Source of the DNA: Rhynchonema sp. JSB1_4
Lineage: Eukaryota > Nematoda > Chromadorea > Monhysterida > Xyalidae
Assembly: GCA_030248065.1 (NCBI GenBank)
Contig: JASAMV010003192.1
Coordinates: 1 to 64,000 of the forward strand
Length of the DNA stretch: 64,000 nucleotides
Direction of reading: 5' to 3'
Under the pieces are notes generated by a model. It saw only the letters and a list, made by a program, of their open reading frames with translations, was not told the origin of the DNA and did no database searches. Below are positions 34,287-64,000 of the stretch, piece after piece (positions within the stretch are counted from its first letter, which is position 1; every line of letters starts with the position of its first letter). A program made the translations under genes and the position numbers.

Positions 34287-34864
34287 TTTGCCTGATTTTG
34301 AAAGGGGAACGTGAAAAGTGAACAAAGGCTCAATTCTGCTGCACCGTGTTAAAAAGGTACTGCACCGATAAACACGGTATGGCTCTGTGAAAATAAGCAA
34401 ATTCAATTGACTCCGTTTAATTTATTTCTGTGCACAAAAACGAAAAGATCACAGTCTAACAGGGCCGAACACACAAACAACAACAACGACAATAATAAAA
34501 CTCCTTTTTGTCAACCAAAAGCCTGTTTAACAACAGAGTGCACCTTGGCTAAACCCGTTACGCAAACAAGTACAGTACATAATAATAATAAACAGGTGTA
34601 AAACGTTAGCACAGTGAAATTACTACGATCATGGTATAAAAACAACGCACTAATACGATAGAAAACACAGCCATGCCCATGATTGCCATCATATAGTCAT
34701 TAAAGTACATTACAGTATGCCCTCTTTACAGTTAATTAGTTGGAACCATAAATTTTCGTTCGCAAAGTTTGGGAACGAAACTATCGTTCATATAAAGACT
34801 GTATGACCATACATGCCAGCTTAACAGATGTGATGTTTCCCGCCAGCTATATATAAATATCCAT
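34287..34864. other. Compact TAF1-ALKBH8 intergenic segment
   Basis: Only 578 bp separate the TAF1 stop from the ALKBH8 start, both on the minus strand. It must hold the TAF1 3' untranslated region and the ALKBH8 promoter. No exon or repeat recognised. Confidence 0.6.
34421..34426 (-). promoter_or_regulatory. Candidate TAF1 polyadenylation signal AATAAA
   Basis: TTTATT on plus reads AATAAA on the gene strand, about 440 bp after the TAF1 stop and 135 bp before the ALKBH8 start codon. Usage inferred. Confidence 0.35.
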
Positions 34865-55973
<21,109 letters not shown>

Positions 55974-56121
55974 TGTTTACTTATTTTCTTCCTTTCCTGT
56001 CATGAGCCAGGCCAAACGATTTGTTATTCTTGTTTCTTGGCGATCCAGACACTTTCTTGGTTATTATTACCCAATAAGGGTCGCACGTGCACGTGCGTTT
56101 CAGGACTGAAAATACGTTCTC

Positions 56122-57875
56122 TTAAAGGGTCTCCGCCATATATATGCGACCGAAACCAATCTCAATGAGACTTGGCACCGTAAGTGGGTTTGGTCGAAAA
56201 CACTCACCGCCAAGAAAATTTTTCCCCATATCAGCTCCCTGTCTGAGCCTGGAGGGCTAAAAGGTAAAAAATTTTGACCCTACCTCAGCACCTTAAAATT
56301 AAAATATCGATCTGTTTCGCATATTCTTTGTGTGCAGTTTGTTCACAAATTTTTCATAAACGCCTTGGGTCTAATTTAGAACTATATTCACTTTTTTGGC
56401 ACTACCACAGCTCGCGCTATTTTTCCAAAACCACGGAAATTTTCGAAAAAAAATTTTCCGTTGTATTTTCCGGTCACATAGAAAGCGCACAGAGCTTTTA
56501 TATAAAGTAGGCAAGAAAGCCCGTATATCATGCTATTCAGGCGATCAATGACTAATTTTCCACCGCTGATAAGTTTCGACAAAAGCTCGCTCAACTGTGG
56601 TGAACCTCAACGTTTTTTGCCATTTTCTGTGGATCCCAAGCACACTTCTATCTCATATTTTCCTATTTTAGTAACAATGTACCGAGGTGATATATGGCAC
56701 GCTAGATAGTAAAAATATAATTGTTGTTAATTATGTGCAAATCTAGGTTGGTCCAGCTGCATCCTTGGAGGTACGAGCAATAAATGAATTTTACACAAAA
56801 TTCATAATTTTAGCAAATTTTCACTTCCGTCATATTTTTAGCCTATCTACAGTTGGGTAGGAATTGTGGCTTTTGCTGTCCGATGAAGCCCAAACGTTAT
56901 TGTTGTTTATCGATCAAAATTCAAAATTATAGCTCTAACGTATCTTGAGAAAAATCGTGTTAATTGAGGTCCATGCGTTGGACTTGGAACTACAACCGGG
57001 CTTACAACAGGACCAGCGTCTGCGGTGCCTTCACTTAACATGATTTTTCTCAGGATACGTTAGAACTAGAATTTTGGATTTTGATCGATAAACAACAACA
57101 ACGTTGGGGCTTCATCGGACAGCAAAGGCCACAAATCCGTCACAAATGTAGGTAGGCTAAAAATATGACGGAAGCGAAAATTAGCTAAAATTATGAATTT
57201 TGTGTAAAACTCATTTATTGCTCGTACCTCCAAGGATGCAGCTGGACCAACCTAGATTTGCACATAATTAACAACAATTATATTTTTACTATCTAGCGTG
57301 CCATATATCACCTCGGTACATTGTTACTAAAATAGGAAAATATGAGATAGAAGTGTGCTTGGGATCCACAGAAAATGGCAAAAAAGTTGAGGTTCACCAC
57401 AGTTGAGCGAGCTTTTGTCGAAACTTATCAGCGGTGGAAAATTAGTCATTGATCGCCTGAATAGCATGATATACGGGCTTTCTTGCCTACTTTATATAAA
57501 AGCTCTGTGTGCTTTCTATGTGACCGGAAAATACAACGGAAAATTTTTTTTCGAAAATTTCCGTGGTTTTGGCAAAATAGCGCGAGCTGTGGTAGTGCCA
57601 AAAAAGTGAATATGGTTCTAAATTAGACCCAAGGCGTTTATGAAAAATTTGTGAACAAAGTGCACACAAAGAATATGCGAAACAGATCGATATTTTAATT
57701 TCAAGGTGCTGAGGTAGGGTCGAAATTTTTTTACCTTTTAGCCCTCCTGGCTCAGACAGGGAGCTGATATGGGGAAAAATTTTCTTGGCCGTGAGTGTTT
57801 TGGACCAAGCCCACTTACGGTGCCAAGTTTCATTGAGATTGGTTTCGGTCGCGTATATATGGCGGAGCCCCTTTA
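56122..57875. mobile_element. 1.75-kb palindrome (long-terminal-inverted-repeat element) upstream of TAF1
   Basis: Two arms of about 841 bp (56122-56963 and 57035-57875) are near-perfect reverse complements around a spacer of about 71 bp. TTAA stands at the outer and inner edge of both arms; TTAA flanks are typical of piggyBac-type insertion, though the ends (AGGGTCTCCGCC / GGCGGAGCCCCT) are not classic. A 68-codon frame is identical in both arms (56594-56388 minus, 57403-57609 plus), but it has no known domain. No transposase. It starts only 148 bp before the TAF1 start codon. Confidence 0.75.
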
Positions 57876-58045
57876 AATTGTTTTGGTTATACTGGCAGAT
57901 GAAAGAAAACGTTCTTGACGACAAAAACGAGTCCATCCGGGACGTGAAAAAACCGAAACAACCTCAGCCTCCGGGAAACATCGGTCTTTTTGCGAAATTT
58001 TCCAATTTTTGACAGAAAGAAGTTGGCAATAATTTGTATTCAGAA

Positions 58046-58786
58046 CAGAGGTCGCAATCGGGCCGGGCCGCGATCTTGGGCTTTTAGTTCGGGCCGGGCC
58101 GGAGATTTGGAGGATCGGGCCTTGCCGGGCCGGGGAAGCTTCTGAATCTGAAGTGACTTATTTTACAGAAAGAATAGTAATTTTTTGTCAAAAACACTAA
58201 AATTTCTGACGGATTCAGCAAGTGAGTGATCAGTACTTGTCTAGCCAGTGTAGTTCCTGGGGGGATTGGGACCCCCCCTAAGGTACACTAATTTCCCCGA
58301 CCAAGGTACACTAGTACACTAATTTCCCCAATTTTTGCCTAAAATGGCCATTTGGCCAAAATGGGCATTTTTAGGCCTAAAATGTGTGATTTTCAGGTCA
58401 ATGTGCTCAAAAGTCGCCAAAATACCCTTTTTATGAAGAATTTTTTCCAAAAAGGGGTAAAAATAGGTCAAATTTTCTACCTCAAAAAGTGACTTTTTCC
58501 TGATTTTGGGTCTTCCCCCCCGGGGAGGTACACTAATTTCGACTCCGAAAAAGTAGGGAGGTACACTAATTTCCCCGCCGGACCAGGAACTACACTGTGT
58601 CTAGCTGACAACTTTTTTTATTGAAAGCAGTCATTTTTTCACCAAAAAGAAGGTACAGAAAAATCGCTAAAATTATGACAAAAATCGGGTAAAATCTGAC
58701 CCAAACAATTCGGCTCGCGTCGGGCCGAGCTTTTGCCACCTCGGGCTGGGCCGGGCTGGCCAAACTCGGCCCGATTGCGACCTCTG
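58046..58786. mobile_element. F2 hAT-like MITE (CAGAGGTCGCAATCGG ends), split by a nested MITE
   Basis: The ends CAGAGGTCGCAATCGGGCC and GGCCCGATTGCGACCTCTG are inverted repeats. The flanks ATTCAGAA and CTTCAGAA match at 7 of 8 bases. The word GGGCCGGGCCGGAGATTTGG and variants lie mainly left, GGGCCGGGCTGG right. A family F1 element is inserted at 58246-58597. Confidence 0.8.
58246..58597. mobile_element. F1 hAT-like MITE carrying TACACTAATTTCCCC words, 8-bp TSD
   Basis: TGTCTAGC at 58238-58245 is repeated exactly at 58598-58605. Ends CAGTGTAGTTCCTGG and CCAGGAACTACACTG are perfect inverted repeats. Backbone is as in the other F1 copies (TTTTTAGGCCTAAAATGTG, GTCGCCAAAATACCC), but the repeated word is TACACTAATTTCCCC, about four times, in place of TACACTAACCGCC. 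Confidence 0.9.
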
Positions 58787-59263
58787 CTTCAGAACAACTT
58801 TGGTCAAGCGCGAAAACGGACGTAAAGCTTTGCCAACGTGGCTTGTTTTAACGCAGTGGTGTCGTTGGGAAATCAAAAAGTCAGGATACCGGATACCCAA
58901 AATCCAAAATTTTCGGATACCGGATCGGAGCATTTTAGAGGTAAAAATAGGCAATTTTTACGGTTTTCGGAAAAATTTTAGGGTAGGATACGCCTGGACA
59001 GAAAGTCAGGATACCGGATACCCCTGGGTGAAAAAATCAAGATACCGGACACAAGGGGGGTAACCCCCTTCCCCCCACGATTGGCTATTTCTTCAACCTA
59101 TCCAAGGCTGATCCTCCGCTCCGCACTTTCGAGGTTTCAGAGTTTTGAGGCTGTTTGTTGTGTTAAGCCTAATCCAAAGCCTAAGTTTAAGCCTAAGCCT
59201 AAGCCCAAGTCTAAGCCTAAGCCTAAGCCAAAAAATTTAAAAAAAACGAAAATTGTTTTTTTT
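58787..59263. repeat. GGATACC-word repeat and degenerate TTAGGC array
   Basis: From about 58870 to 59060 the word GGATACCGGATACC recurs four times with GCATTTTAGAGGTAAAAATA-type backbone, which looks like another word-bearing MITE without clear ends. From 59160 to 59230 there are about eight degenerate GCCTAA units, the complement of TTAGGC, the nematode-type telomere repeat. No gene. Confidence 0.55.
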
Positions 59264-59281
59264 CGCTATCGGGAGTCGAAC

Positions 59282-59968
59282 CAGTGTAGTTCCTGGGGGG
59301 GAGGGGGGTCCCCCCCCCTAAGGTACACTAACCGCCGCGACCAAGGTACACTAGTACACTAACCGCGGCGCCAGGTACACTAACCGCCTCAATTTTTGCC
59401 TGAAATAGGCAATTTTAGGCCTAAAATGGGCATTTTTAGGTCTAAAATGGGTGATTTTTAGGTCGATGTTGTCAAAAGTCGCCAAAATACCCTTTTTATG
59501 GAGAATTTTTTCCAAAAAGGGCCAAAAATCGGTCAAATTTTCTACCTCAAAAAGTGACTTTTTCGTGAATTTGGGTCTTCCCCCCCCCCTACCGCCCCAG
59601 GGAGGTACACTAACCGCCGCACGGAAAAAAGGGGTAGGTATGGGCAATCCATCGGCTCATGGCACTTTTTGTACACACAGCGCATGCAGCAGCACACGGC
59701 CGCACACGCCTATTTCTAAACAAAATGTACACTTTGAGCGAGTGTCATACTTTGATGACCGCTTTTTAATTTATCCGGTTTTCATTTGCTGCTTGCCATA
59801 ACACTTTTCTGCACAGTTGCAAAATTTGGGGATGTTTCAACGGATAACTGCAGAGAATAGATGCATTCATTGACGGCAGTAATGCAGCATGCAGCCTGTG
59901 TGTGCGAGTGCCATGAGCTGGTGGATTGCCTATACACTAACCGCCGCGCCGGACCAGGAACTACACTG
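59282..59968. mobile_element. F1 hAT-like MITE inserted in the tRNA-like element, 8-bp TSD
   Basis: AGTCGAAC at 59274-59281 is repeated exactly at 59969-59976. The 15-bp ends CAGTGTAGTTCCTGG and CCAGGAACTACACTG are perfect. Words are TACACTAACCGCC. The 687-bp length is due to a 292-bp element inserted at 59641. Confidence 0.9.
59641..59932. mobile_element. TA-flanked MITE nested in F1
   Basis: TGGGCAATCCATCGGCTCAT and the complement of the right end (TAGGCAATCCACCAGCTCAT) form a terminal repeat of about 25 bp, flanked by TA on both sides. Comparison with the intact F1 copy at 62044-62434 shows the insertion splits one of its TACACTAACCGCC words. Confidence 0.85.
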
Positions 59969-60205
59969 AGTCGAACCCCCGACCTCTGGTGTTGCAAGCT
60001 AAAGCTCTGCCGCTGGGCCAACCTACCGACACAGCCACAGCGCTGAAAGGTACAATACAATCCTAATGCGCGCGCAGTGTTACACAATACGGTGTCTGCT
60101 TGCTGAAACAGGCAAGCTGCGTGTGTTTGTGTTGGCAGCACAGCACACAACAAGAAACTTGGATGGTGTGAAGAAATAGTCGTAAATCTTCCCCCCCCCA
60201 ACGAC

Positions 60206-61015
60206 TAGGGTTAGAGAGATGTCGGGTGTCGGGTGCCTCCAGGTGTCGGGTGCCTCCAAAACCCGACACCCGACAGCCGACACCCGACACTTACGGTTCA
60301 AAACATCAGTTTTGCCGAGAAAAGAATTTTGAGAGAAAATTTTCTTCGAACCAAATGTTTCCGAAGACGCAGAATGTGTCATTTTGGTGTTTATTTTCTG
60401 TGTAAATACTTGAATTCAGTCACTTGATCCAAAGAATTGCACTAATAGTGCGAAGGAGCAAAAAGTTGCCTGTTTTTTGTCCAAAAACAGGTGTCGGGTG
60501 TCGGGTTTTTTTCAAAAACTAGATGTCGGGTGTAGGGTTAGAGAGATGTCGGGTGTCGGGTGCCAAAAAAGTGTAGGTGTCGGGTGTCGGGTGCCTCCAG
60601 GTGTCGGGTTTTTTGGGACCCGACAGCCGACACCCGACACTTACGGTTCAAAACATCAGTTTTGCCGAGAAAAGAATTTTGAGAGAAAATTTTCTTCGAA
60701 CCAAATGTTTCCGAAGACGCAGAATGTGCCATTTTGGTGTTTATTTTCTGTGAAAATACTTGAATTCAGTCACTTGATCCAAAGAATTGCACTAATAGTG
60801 CGAAGGAGCAAAAAGTTGCCTGTTTTTTGTCCAAAAACAGGTGTCGGGTGTCGGGTTTTTTTCAAAAACTAGATGTCGGGTGTCGGTTTTTTTGGAACTG
60901 TCGGGTGTCGGGTGTCGGCTTTTTTTTTCTCAAATGTCGGGTGTCGGGTATTTTCAGATGTCGGGTGTCGTCTGTTGGGTGTCGGGTACCCCCCCCCCCC
61001 CGACCTCTAACCCTA
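60206..61015. mobile_element. Element with TAGGGTTAGAG ends and GGTGTCGGGTGTCGG words, 8-bp TSD
   Basis: CCAACGAC at 60198-60205 is repeated exactly at 61016-61023. The ends TAGGGTTAGAG and CTCTAACCCTA are inverted. The inside is a direct duplication with a period of 350 bp (TTACGGTTCA at 60291 and 60641), and the word GTGTCGGGTGTCGG is spread on both sides. The second unit begins with its own TAGGGTTAGAG near 60533, so one element may have inserted in or recombined with another. Confidence 0.8.
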
Positions 61016-61143
61016 CCAACGACACCACTGTTTCAACGATTTTAGTCAGTGACCAGACCGTGAGCAGTCACAAGTATAGTTGCAGGTGGAAAAAACCCGT
61101 TTTTTCCTGAAAAAAACGAAAAAAACACGTTTTTTTTCAGAGG

Positions 61144-61954
61144 CAGTGTACCGTAAAAACCTAAATACGCCCCCCCCGGAATAGAGCCCACCCCCCAAAA
61201 AGGGGTCAGTGAATTAATAGAGCCCCCCTCTAAAGTAGCAGCCCCTATACAGTAGTGTATTTAGAGCTTGATTGTGCGAATAAATGCGATTACAAGCGAA
61301 AAAACATGCTTTCAAACCCCTTTTTAGGAGTTTTTGGGGGTATTTCTGGGAACAATTTTTCAGGTTTGGGTCAGTGAATTAATTGAGGCCCCCCGGAATA
61401 GAGCCACCCCGTTATAGAGCCCCCCAAAATGGGGTCAGTGAATTAATAGAGCCCCCTTCTATTTATTCCCTAAAATAGAGCCCCCAAAAATAGAGCCGCC
61501 CCCCAAAAAATACAGCCCCCCTAAAAGGGGCCAGTGAAAAAATAGAGCCCCCAAAAATACATCCCCCTCCCCCAATTTGCAATTCCCCGCTTTGGGGTCG
61601 TAAAGTCAATTTCTTGTACAAGACACCTTATGTACAACGTTTGTGGTTGAGTATATGATGACGTAAAGCCTTTTATAGAAGATTTGCACTGCACCTAAAA
61701 ACACTCAATAATGACCAGTAACACTCTGACAGAACTCCATTTTAAGGGCATTTTTGGGAACATTTTTTGAGATTTTGGGCAGCGAAAAAAATAGAGACCC
61801 CCCAAAAATAGAGCCCCCAAAATACAGCCCCCCTAAAAGGGGCCAGTGAAAAAATACAGCCCCCCTTGTATTTTAGATTTTACGGCAGGTTTTTACGGTA
61901 GTTCCTTGGGGGAGGGGGCCCCCCTCGGGTACGTCTGTTCCCCCTCCATGGTAG
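61144..61954. mobile_element. F1 left end with TACGTCTGTTCCCCC word, interrupted
   Basis: CAGTGTA at 61144-61150 continues as GTTCCTTGGGGG at 61901, giving the F1 end CAGTGTAGTTCCTTGG when the element at 61151-61898 is removed. It then carries GGGTACGTCTGTTCCCCCTC, and breaks off near 61955. The right end is absent. Confidence 0.65.
61151..61898. mobile_element. TA-flanked element with AATAGAGCCCCC words
   Basis: CCGTAAAAACCT at the left and AGGTTTTTACGG at the right are inverted, with TA on both sides. The word AATAGAGCCCCC and variants (AATACAGCCCCC) occurs more than ten times, with GGGGTCAGTGAATTAATAGA units. A second copy begins near 63938 at the window edge. Confidence 0.8.
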
Positions 61955-62043
61955 GCATGGGGGCAATACCGATTTTTTGACCCAAGCCAATACCCAATAC
62001 CAGGGCCCACCCCCAATACCCAATACCTCAAATGGGACCCAAC

Positions 62044-62434
62044 CAGTGTAGTTCCTGGGGGGGAGGGGGTCCCCCCTCCTAAGGTACACTAACCGCCGCG
62101 ACCAAGGTACACTAGTACACTAACCGCCGCGCCAGGTACACTAACCGCCTCAATTTTTGCCTAAAATAGGCAATTTTAGGCCTAAAATGGGCATTTTTAG
62201 GCCTAAAATGGGTAATTTTTAGGTCAATGTTGTCAAAAGTCGCCAAAATACCCTTTTTATGGAGAATTTTTTCCAAAAAGGGCCAAAAATCGGTCAAATT
62301 TTCTACCTCAAAAAATGACTTTTTCCTGAATTTGGGTCTCCCCCCCCCCTTCCCCCCCAGGGAGGTACACTAACCGCCGCACGGAAAAAAGGGGTAGGTA
62401 CACTAACCGCCGCGCCGGACCAGGAACTACACTG
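62044..62434. mobile_element. F1 hAT-like MITE, intact reference copy, 8-bp TSD
   Basis: GACCCAAC at 62036-62043 is repeated exactly at 62435-62442. Perfect 15-bp ends. 391 bp. Word TACACTAACCGCC five times, three near the left end and two near the right, all in one orientation, each beside a C or G run. Confidence 0.92.
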
Positions 62435-62456
62435 GACCCAACCCAATACCCAATAC

Positions 62457-62922
62457 CAGTATAGTACTTGGTCAGGGTGTTGACGATAGATAGATTGGGA
62501 CCCGAAATGTGTTGACGATAGATAGATGACCCAAGTCCGAAATCTGGGGCGGGGGTCGACCCAAACTTGTTGACGATAGGTAGATGGTGGGGGGGTCGCC
62601 AAAAATCAAGGTATAGTATAGTGTACTAAGTAGGTAATAATGTGTAAATAATAATGAAAATGTACTTAGATGTACTAAATCCGCGCGTAGCGCGCGATTT
62701 TTTGCCTATTTGGGACAAAAAATACCGATTTTGAGCCATTTTGAGGCAAAAATACCCATTTTGGGGTCGAAATGTGTTGACGATAGATAGATTGTTCCCA
62801 GAATTTGTTGACGATAGATAGATTTGCCCATAAGTGTTGACGATAGATAGATGAAATCAAAAAGTGTTGACGATAGATAGATGAATTTGGGGGGACCCCC
62901 CCACCCCCCAAGTACTACCCTG
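62457..62922. mobile_element. F6 hAT-like MITE with GTTGACGATAGATAGAT words, 8-bp TSD
   Basis: CCCAATAC at 62449-62456 is repeated exactly at 62923-62930 (in a CCCAATACC-rich host, so slightly less telling). Ends CAGTATAGTACTTGG and CAAGTACTACCCTG are imperfect inverted repeats. The word occurs about seven times in one orientation; the centre has CGCGCGTAGCGCGCG. Close to the copy at 3055-3545. Confidence 0.82.
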
Positions 62923-63234
62923 CCCAATACCCAATACTCAGGTTGAGACCCAATACCCAATACCGACCCAATACCCAAAATTCCAAACTTTTTTTAAAAA
63001 ATGGGCCTGTTTGGGGTTTTTGATCGAATACTAAGTAAAATATGACTGAATTTCTCATTCTTTGCAGCTAAAAAAGCGATTTCAAAGGCTAAAAAATTGA
63101 AAATTTTTCACCATTTTGTTAATTCTTCCTAGCCTGCCGTTAGGCTTTTGCGAAAGCATGCATAAAACTTGAAACTTGAAACCATTTCAGGGCCCCGGAG
63201 AAGAAAAATAGGGCAAAACAGGGGTATTGGGTGG

Positions 63235-63420
63235 CAGTGTAGTTCCTGGTCCGGAGGGGGAGATAGCGGACCCTCCGTTTTTCGGGGGGGGAATTCCCGA
63301 GGGGGGGGGGGAGGAAAAAAAAAAAATCCCATAAAAAAATTCCTGGAAAAGATCACACATTTTGGTATAAAAATCCAAGGAAAAAAAAAAAAACCCACCC
63401 CCCCCACACCCAATACCCAA
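63235..63420. mobile_element. Truncated F1 copy with GGGGGAGATAGCGG word
   Basis: It starts with CAGTGTAGTTCCTGG and carries GGAGGGGGAGATAGCGGACC, then A- and C-runs. It has no right end of its own before the next element begins at 63421. Confidence 0.6.
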
Positions 63421-63855
63421 CAGTGTAGGGTCACCTCCTGGAAAGATCCAATCTCGGCCCCCCCCCCGGGAGGGGGGGGACCCCCCCTCGGGTACGTCTG
63501 TTCCCCCTCCGAGGCCCTACCCCTCCCCCACTGTTCCCCCTCCGGGTACGTCTGCTCCCCCAATTTTTTCCAAAAATGGGAAAATTTAGGCCTAAAATAG
63601 GCATTTTTAGGCCAAAAATAGGTAAACTTTAGGTGAAACCTCCAAAAAAACGCCAAAATACCCTTTTTATAGGGGATTTTTCGCAAAAGAAGGCAAAAAT
63701 AGTCCAATTTTTCGACCTCAAAAAATGACTTTTTCCGTCCCCCCCCAAATTGGGACTTCCCCCCCCCCCCTTCCCCCCCAGGTAGGTACGTCTGTTCCCC
63801 CTCCGAAAATAGTGGAGGGTACGTCTGTTCCCCCTCCGGACCAGGAACTACACTG
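63421..63855. mobile_element. F1-related hAT MITE carrying TACGTCTGTTCCCCC words, 8-bp TSD
   Basis: ATACCCAA at 63413-63420 is repeated exactly at 63856-63863. The left end is CAGTGTAGGGTCACCTCCTGG (diverged) and the right end CCAGGAACTACACTG. The backbone TTTAGGCCTAAAATAGGCAT and CGCCAAAATACCCTTTTTAT is that of F1, but the word is TACGTCTGTTCCCCC, four times at the positions where other copies have TACACTAACCGCC. Confidence 0.85.
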
Positions 63856-63937
63856 ATACCCAACACCGGCACCCAATACCTGGGATTGGGTATTGGGTAC
63901 CCACTACCAGGTATTGGGTATTGGGTATTGGTAACCG

Positions 63938-64000
63938 TAAAAACCTAAACCCCGCCCCCCCCCCCCTGATTACAGCCCCCCCCAAAAAGGGGTCAGTGAA
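63938..64000. mobile_element. Start of a second CCGTAAAAACCT element, cut by window end
   Basis: CCGTAAAAACCTAAACCCCG followed by C runs and AAAAAGGGGTCAGTGAA matches the left part of the element at 61151-61898. Confidence 0.6.

Larger units (their letters stand above)
59264..60030 (-). repeat. tRNA-like element (SINE head) split by an F1 MITE
   Basis: When the MITE at 59282-59968 and one copy of its duplication are removed, the minus strand reads an A box region (TGGCCCAGCGG), a TTGCAA loop and a B box (GGGTTCGACTC) with T stem TCGGG/CCCGA. The acceptor stem does not pair. An A run and the TTAGGC-like array follow on that strand. So it is a tRNA-derived SINE head or tRNA pseudogene, not a working tRNA. 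Confidence 0.6.
61955..63937. mobile_element. Outer word element built on CCCAATACCC, split by several F1/F6 MITEs
   Basis: CCCAATACCC words occur at about 61980-62035, 62435-62460, 62923-62990, 63400-63420 and 63856-63880, and the complement TTGGGTATTGGGTA at 63880-63930. Between them lie a unique-looking segment (62990-63230) and nested elements at 62044-62434, 62457-62922, 63235-63420 and 63421-63855. Outer ends not certain. Confidence 0.6.

Noticed and set aside
56388..57609. The 68-codon frame in the palindrome arms as a gene
   Set aside because: It is duplicated only because the arms are inverted copies, and it shows no domain or start context. Kept as a remark only.
63129..63872. A 247-codon minus-strand frame
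   Set aside because: It runs through two F1 MITE copies with known ends and target duplications; composition follows the C/G runs and repeated words.

Overview
This is nuclear DNA from an animal, probably an invertebrate; I cannot name the phylum. The evidence is intron-rich genes with metazoan domain sets (TAF1, ALKBH8 with RRM-AlkB-methyltransferase, an anoctamin, an astacin with PAN modules), one pol III tRNA gene, and dense non-autonomous DNA transposons. There is no bacterial, viral or plasmid signature.

The middle of the window (about 5-56 kb) holds five protein genes, all on the minus strand. From right to left they are: TAF1, the largest TFIID subunit (55973 to 34865, 36 exons, 1879 residues); ALKBH8, the tRNA wobble-uridine modifying enzyme (34286 to 28835, 12 exons, 610 residues); a secreted astacin metalloprotease with two PAN modules (27976 to 21416, 12 exons, 508 residues); an anoctamin (19403 to 10221, 16 exons, at least 883 residues, first exon not found); and a small membrane protein I do not recognise, with a PDZ-ligand tail (6143 to 5061, 3 exons). 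I placed exons by protein similarity and checked that reading phase is kept at every junction. A tRNA-Pro(UGG) gene lies in an anoctamin intron. TAF1 and ALKBH8 are 578 bp apart. I see no pathway linking the five genes; they look like ordinary neighbours.

The two flanks (1-3.6 kb and 58-64 kb) are stacks of short transposons inserted in one another. Many have exact 8-bp target duplications and CAG...CTG ends (hAT type); others have TA or TTA duplications. Further MITEs sit in introns. A 1.75-kb near-perfect palindrome lies 148 bp upstream of the TAF1 start codon.

The most unusual feature is the build of these transposons. Each copy carries a short 'word' of 12-20 bp repeated several times in one orientation at fixed places. 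Copies with the same backbone and ends can carry entirely different words, yet the words within one copy agree. The genes are unusual too: many 5' splice sites read GTTGG, GTTCG or GTTAG; the 8-mer TGAAACAT (either strand) recurs at intron ends; one intron is GC-AG; and two astacin introns appear to end in AT.
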